Assembly (NCBI GenBank): GCA_003648455.1
Contig: QMPG01000118.1
Coordinates: forward strand, 1 to 8,781
DNA length: 8,781 bases
Reading direction: 5' to 3'
DNA from: Bacteroidota bacterium
GTDB taxonomy: Bacteria > Bacteroidota > Bacteroidia > Bacteroidales > B39-G9
This document shows positions 5,639 through 8,781 of the stretch, in pieces. Position numbers and translations under genes: made by a program. The notes below the pieces were generated by a model. It saw only the letters and a list, made by a program, of their open reading frames with translations, ran no database searches and was not told the origin of the DNA. The first letter of the stretch is position 1. Every line of letters begins with the position of its first letter.

Positions 5639-6331
5639 TTATAAAGCTTCAAGTTCTTTTTTTATCTTTTCAGCTTTATCTTTCTTGCCAATATTTGAAT
5701 AAATATTGATTAAAGCTTTAAGAACTGATTTGTTTTTATTGTGATATTCGTATGCTTTTTCAATAAGAGGCAGAGCTTCATTAAATTTCGCATTTGCTTT
5801 TGCATATTCAGCCTTGAATTTTTCAGGATCTGTTTTATTCATACCGCTTTCGTTTGCAGCTTTTTTTATTTTATTTCCTTCTTTATAGAATACCAAACCT
5901 TGTTTGAAAAAACATGAAGCCATTAGTTTATTCAAATTTTTATCACTACTGTATAATTCTAAGCCTTCTTTAAGAGTTGTTTCCATTTCTTTGTATTTCT
6001 TATTCTTGCTTAAAATTTGAGCTTTGTAAATAAAAGGTTTTGATTTCTTATAATTTAATTCAATTGATTTATTAAAATATGGCAAAGCTTCGTCATATTT
6101 TTTTGATTTGTATGCACAGTATCCAGTATTATATACTAGGGGAGTGTCAACTTTATTTTCAGCTTCAAATAAAGCAATAGCCTGTTTAAATGAAATGAAA
6201 GCCTCTTCATATTTTTTGTTTTTGTAAGCTTCGTTTCCTTCTTTAATAAAAGAATTTGCATCTTTTTTTTCTTGAGCTGTCAAGCTGATAAAACTGAATA
6301 ATAGAAGTGCAATAATCGTTAGGTTTTTCAT
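5639..6331 (-). CDS. Secreted tetratricopeptide-repeat (TPR) protein
   Basis: This 230-aa protein has an N-terminal signal peptide (about 1-19, ending SLTAQ), so it is exported, probably to the periplasm. TPR-like helix pairs follow: FIKEGNEAYKNKKYEEAFISF (about 28-48), VYNTGYCAYKSKKYDEALPYF (67-86), and IYKAQILSKNKKYKEMETTL (101-120). A weaker unit at 134-150 is interrupted by a charged insert (about 151-175), and a C-terminal unit spans 181-228. TPRs serve as protein-binding scaffolds; no enzymatic domain is present and the partner is unknown. The gene lies 95 bases after the three-gene envelope operon with no obvious terminator between them, so some read-through is possible. A weak promoter candidate lies at 6379-6408. 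The start is chosen for the signal peptide; no Shine-Dalgarno is seen. Confidence 0.85.
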   Translation of the reverse strand: MKNLTIIALLLFSFISLTAQEKKDANSFIKEGNEAYKNKKYEEAFISFKQAIALFEAENKVDTPLVYNTGYCAYKSKKYDEALPYFNKSIELNYKKSKPFIYKAQILSKNKKYKEMETTLKEGLELYSSDKNLNKLMASCFFKQGLVFYKEGNKIKKAANESGMNKTDPEKFKAEYAKANAKFNEALPLIEKAYEYHNKNKSVLKALINIYSNIGKKDKAEKIKKELEAL

Positions 6332-6378
6332 TTGTTTGAATATTAAATAATTATTTTTTAAAAAAATTTTTGCGACTG

Positions 6379-6408
6379 TAAAAATAGAAAAAAAAATAAA
6401 AAATCAAA
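6379..6408 (-). promoter_or_regulatory. Weak candidate promoter for the TPR gene
   Basis: On the minus strand TATTTTTA (6386-6379) has one mismatch to TAnnTTTG, and TTTG (6408-6405) lies 18 bases upstream as a -33 element. The surrounding sequence is almost pure A/T, so chance matches are likely. Confidence 0.25.
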
Positions 6409-6426
6409 AAAAATATTAATGCATGC

Positions 6427-7095
6427 TTACTTGTTAAAAATATAATTGTAGTCATTGTAGAAATTTGAAGAGAAAGAATTTTGATTAAATTGTGGGAAAT
6501 AATTTGGATTATTTATATTATTAAATCTGTTTGAAACACTAATTTGAGCACCAAAATGTATATTTTTCTTTATTGAATAATTAAACCCTAATGTCATTTC
6601 TTTTTCCTCAAAATTTAATGCATTTGAATTTAATTTATTATTATGAAAATTATTTGAGCTGTATACTACTCTGCTTGTAAAATTTATTTTATTGTTAAGT
6701 TGATACTGAGCTTGTGCGTAAACAGTGTATCTTGTAATATTTGTTGGTAGTGCCTTTTGAATTTCATTTCTATATATTGGATAGTAATTTAATGAACCGT
6801 TCATATAAGAAGTACCAAAATTCACTTTAATTTTTTCATTTATTGAGTAATTAAAATTGGGAGCAATGTAATAGTTAAATAATGTGTTTTTATTTATAAG
6901 GGATACACTACTACCTATTGAAAGCGAATATTTTAGGTTACTATTTTTTAAAATAGCTTGCGATTGAATTTTTCGGTTAAGAAAAGAAGTGTCTTGATTA
7001 ATATTCATAATTGAGATATAATCAGCTTCTTGGGCAATTAAGCCTGAATATAAAAGAAAAGCTAAAATAAAAATTAAAACCTTTTTTAAAAGCAT
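6427..7095 (-). CDS. Probable outer-membrane beta-barrel-like protein, unknown function
   Basis: I do not recognise a named family. The 222-aa product has a signal peptide (about 1-20, ending LIAQ). It is followed by alternating polar/hydrophobic strands rich in Asn, Ser, Tyr and Phe, such as LKYSLSIGSSVSL, FNYYIAPNFNYSI, KIKVNFGTSYM, YTVYAQAQYQL, INFTSRVVYSS, MTLGFNYSI and HFGAQISVSNRF. Paired strands with short turns (SINEKIK, QLNNKIN, SIKKNIH) are typical of small outer-membrane barrels of about 8-10 strands. The tail (about 195-222) is Asn/Phe/Tyr-rich and looks disordered. The gene starts five bases after the stop of the secreted-protein gene upstream, so it is the third gene of an operon. 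No Shine-Dalgarno is seen. Confidence 0.75.
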   Translation of the reverse strand: MLLKKVLIFILAFLLYSGLIAQEADYISIMNINQDTSFLNRKIQSQAILKNSNLKYSLSIGSSVSLINKNTLFNYYIAPNFNYSINEKIKVNFGTSYMNGSLNYYPIYRNEIQKALPTNITRYTVYAQAQYQLNNKINFTSRVVYSSNNFHNNKLNSNALNFEEKEMTLGFNYSIKKNIHFGAQISVSNRFNNINNPNYFPQFNQNSFSSNFYNDYNYIFNK

Positions 7096-7100
7096 AATAA

Positions 7101-7538
7101 TTAATTATCTAAAAAACCAATTAAGACAGCAATACATCCTGATTTATTATTATTTTTGTCTTTAGGAACGTGAATTGAGACAATGGTTTGTAAATTTGTG
7201 TTAAAATAAAAATCCCAAATATTGCTAAAATTATTTTTCTTGTTGTCAAAAATGATATTTCTGTTAATATCTAAAATTTGAAACTCAATTTTTGGCAAAT
7301 TATTGTCTGAACATATTAGGATTCTGTAATCTTGATTAGAAAAAAACGTTTTATATAATTCAATTGTTTCTCCTTGATTAATTTTTTGCGTTACATAAAC
7401 ACCATTATGAGTATATGGGCTTAATTTTTCTTTCCATTTTTTTTGTTTTGCAAATACATCACATTGTGCATTTGAAAACAATGAAAATGAAATAAGCACT
7501 AAAAAACACAGGACTATTTTTTTTTGTAATAACTTCAT
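7101..7538 (-). CDS. Small secreted beta-rich protein, unknown function
   Basis: This 145-aa protein has a signal peptide (about 1-25, ending FSNAQ) followed directly by Cys26. A beta-sandwich-like domain spans about 48-143: YVTQKINQGETIELYKTFF, YRILICS, KIEFQILDINRNIIFD, FYFNTNLQTIVSIHV and GCIAVLIGF. The run of strands with a D-x-N-x-N-I-I-F turn recalls PPC-like (prepeptidase C-terminal) sandwiches; this is a fold-level resemblance only. Cys76 and Cys135 could form a disulfide after export. The gene lies 41 bases after the lipoprotein gene and five bases before the barrel-like gene, so the three are probably co-transcribed and may work together at the envelope. No Shine-Dalgarno is seen. 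Confidence 0.75.
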   Translation of the reverse strand: MKLLQKKIVLCFLVLISFSLFSNAQCDVFAKQKKWKEKLSPYTHNGVYVTQKINQGETIELYKTFFSNQDYRILICSDNNLPKIEFQILDINRNIIFDNKKNNFSNIWDFYFNTNLQTIVSIHVPKDKNNNKSGCIAVLIGFLDN

Positions 7539-7579
7539 TAAAAATTTATATACACAAATAAGTGAAAAAATGATTGTTT

Positions 7580-8500
7580 TTATTGAATAATATTACTCCT
7601 GATACTATCTACTTTTGTACACAATTTATTAAAAATTTTATCACTCATAAAAATGTCAGTTTTGGCTTTTAATGTTGTGATTTTTGTTTCATTATCAGTA
7701 ATAGGTTCAATTTTCGAACTAACAATTTGAATTTCGTCATAAACCGATTTAATGCTGTACATGTCAGCAAGTATTGAATTAATTGATTTGCTGTCTTTAT
7801 ATTCTTCAAGTAGATTTATAAGAGTATTTAGAGAGATTTTTTGATCAACAATCCTGTCAATTAATTCATTATTATTTTGTGATTTTTTTGTTAATTGGGT
7901 TGCTATATAAAGTCCTTCAATCCAGCCGCCAACAATAATCATTGTAGCTATTTCAGGTCTTCCATTTTCTTTTAAAGATGAATTAGAATTTGTGAATATT
8001 TCTGAAATAATTTCCATACATGAATCTCTGTTATTTACATTACTTTCTAAGCGGTCAGCAAAATTTTTGTCAACAATATTCATTAATCCTAATTCCTCAG
8101 CAAGAGTTTTTGATGTTGATAAATATTTAATGGAGGTTTGTGTTTGGTCAAATAAGCTTGCGTAACTTAAGTCGGCTCCATATATGCCTAAATTTAAGGC
8201 TTTGCTTTTGCTAGTATTATATTTTACTGAGTTTTCTATTGGATTTAATATTGTCCCATCGAATGTTGTTTCAGCCCGTTTTATTAACATTGTAGTTTCA
8301 ATGGGAGAGGGAAGAGCATAAAATATTTGTTTAGCTTTGTTAAAATCATTAGTTAATTTTTCATCTTCATTAATGGATTCTTGAATTTTTTCATTAACTT
8401 TTTTATCCTTTTCGTCAGATGTGCAAGAATAAATAAACATTGAGATTGTTACAAATGTTAAAAAAGATATTAACCTTCTTTTTGTTGTAAATATTTTCAT
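7580..8500 (-). CDS. Conserved-looking Bacteroidota lipoprotein, unknown function
   Basis: This 306-aa protein has a positively charged start (KRR, 7-9), a hydrophobic stretch and lipobox FIYSC26, so it is a predicted lipoprotein. After a Glu/Lys-rich linker (29-55) the rest appears all-helical. The most distinctive stretch is LGIYGADLSYASLFDQTQ (about 103-120), followed by a helix with Tyr, Lys and LAEELGL. I have the impression that this pattern recurs in uncharacterised Bacteroidota lipoproteins, but I cannot name the family. A second motif, IVGGWIEGLYIATQ (about 189-202), looks like a conserved helix packing against it. It is the first gene of the three-gene envelope operon, about 60 bases downstream of a good -7 box (8560-8567). 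There is no Shine-Dalgarno. The start is set by the signal peptide. Confidence 0.8.
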   Translation of the reverse strand: MKIFTTKRRLISFLTFVTISMFIYSCTSDEKDKKVNEKIQESINEDEKLTNDFNKAKQIFYALPSPIETTMLIKRAETTFDGTILNPIENSVKYNTSKSKALNLGIYGADLSYASLFDQTQTSIKYLSTSKTLAEELGLMNIVDKNFADRLESNVNNRDSCMEIISEIFTNSNSSLKENGRPEIATMIIVGGWIEGLYIATQLTKKSQNNNELIDRIVDQKISLNTLINLLEEYKDSKSINSILADMYSIKSVYDEIQIVSSKIEPITDNETKITTLKAKTDIFMSDKIFNKLCTKVDSIRSNIIQ

Positions 8501-8559
8501 ATGATTTATGTTTTATTTAATGCTAAAATAATATTTTAGTAAAAATAATATTTTTTTAC

Positions 8560-8592
8560 CAAAAATAACAACAATAATAACAATAATAACAA
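8560..8592 (-). promoter_or_regulatory. Candidate promoter of the three-gene envelope operon
   Basis: TATTTTTG on the minus strand (8567-8560) is a full TAnnTTTG -7 match. A TTG (8592-8590) lies 22 bases upstream as a possible -33 element. That element falls inside a 9-bp tandem repeat in which each unit offers a TTG. Transcription would start near 8553, leaving a leader of about 52 bases before the lipoprotein start codon. Confidence 0.4.
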
Positions 8593-8597
8593 TAATA
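8571..8597. repeat. Three perfect tandem copies of a 9-bp unit
   Basis: The unit ACAATAATA repeats perfectly at 8571-8579, 8580-8588 and 8589-8597, with degenerate related sequence on both sides. The tract covers the position expected for the -33 element of the envelope operon promoter. Nearby CTAAAAT-AAT-ATTTTAG (8523-8539) is a small palindrome in the leader region. Confidence 0.8.
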
Positions 8598-8661
8598 TAA
8601 AAATAACTAATAACATTATTTAACCCGAGAAAATCATAATTTTTCTACGCTTAAGAATTAC

Positions 8662-8781
8662 CAACAAATTTGGTGTTATTAAAACCCCAAATTTGGGTAC
8701 TTCTAATGCGGGGTTTACTTGCGTGAGCTCACCGCCAGCTGGCGGTTCGGTTCCCGCTTTACTTTCCACTATCCATCGCTA
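8662..8781. repeat. Right copy of the flanking direct repeat, with a nested palindromic insert
   Basis: It has the same layout as the repeat at 1-84 and the same orientation. CAAATTTGG (8665-8673) faces CCAAATTTG (8687-8695), AAACCCC (8682-8688) faces GGGGTTT (8710-8716), and CCCAAATTTGGG (8686-8697) is a palindrome. Two base changes relative to the left copy shorten the inner stem. Bases 8719-8754 are extra. The repeat runs off the window end, so its true right border is unknown. Confidence 0.85.
8719..8754. repeat. 36-bp GC-rich palindromic element inside the right repeat
   Basis: This block is absent from the left copy. It contains two adjoining perfect palindromes sharing two bases, GTGAGCTCAC (8723-8732) and ACCGCCAGCTGGCGGT (8731-8746). 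The GC content is far above the surroundings. It resembles a small REP-like or miniature intergenic element. The exact borders are ambiguous by a base because C residues flank the junctions. Confidence 0.7.

Noticed and set aside
8566..8600. Short CRISPR-like array
   Set aside because: The units are 9 bp and directly adjoining with no spacers, so this is a simple tandem repeat.
1..8781. Integron cassette array with the flanking repeats as attachment sites
   Set aside because: No integrase is present, the typical GTTRRRY/RYYYAAC core sites could not be placed convincingly, and most genes have their own promoters and terminators.

Overview
The window looks like Bacteroidota (Bacteroidetes) chromosome. 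It is very AT-rich. Signal peptides end in -AQ (LTAQE, LIAQE, SNAQC), there are several short lipoproteins, most genes lack a Shine-Dalgarno sequence, and Bacteroidetes-type promoter boxes (TTTG / TAnnTTTG) can be placed upstream of several transcripts. The class or genus cannot be fixed from this sequence. All seven intact genes lie on the minus strand, so transcription runs from high to low coordinates.

Ends: a repeat of about 84 bp occurs at both ends (1-84 and 8662-8781) in the same orientation. The right copy carries an extra 36-bp GC-rich palindromic element. Each copy holds overlapping, mutually exclusive inverted repeats.

Right part (8500 to 6427): an apparent three-gene operon for cell-envelope proteins of unknown function. 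It encodes a lipoprotein of about 306 aa, a small secreted beta-rich protein, and a beta-strand-rich probable outer-membrane protein. A secreted TPR protein (6331-5639) follows, ending at a perfect 17-bp hairpin terminator.

Middle (5490-3853): a lipoprotein of the M49 (dipeptidyl-peptidase III-like) family. The zinc-binding histidines of its active-site motif are replaced (Y-E-V-G-N where HExxH is expected), so it looks like a dead peptidase kept as an intact reading frame. A small two-helix membrane protein with a PH-like tail (3669-3193) comes next, with its own terminator.

Left part: a two-gene type II restriction-modification operon. The methyltransferase (2922-1345) has an N-terminal helix-turn-helix-like domain, and the endonuclease (1345-569) resembles the TdeIII/MjaII (GGNCC) family. 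The operon lies between two pieces of a second, broken copy of the small membrane protein gene. An N-terminal piece is at 3101-3006 and a C-terminal piece at 313-176, in the correct order and orientation. The simplest reading is that the R-M module replaced the middle of a tandem paralogue. In keeping with a foreign origin, both R-M genes have clear Shine-Dalgarno sites and none of the other genes do.
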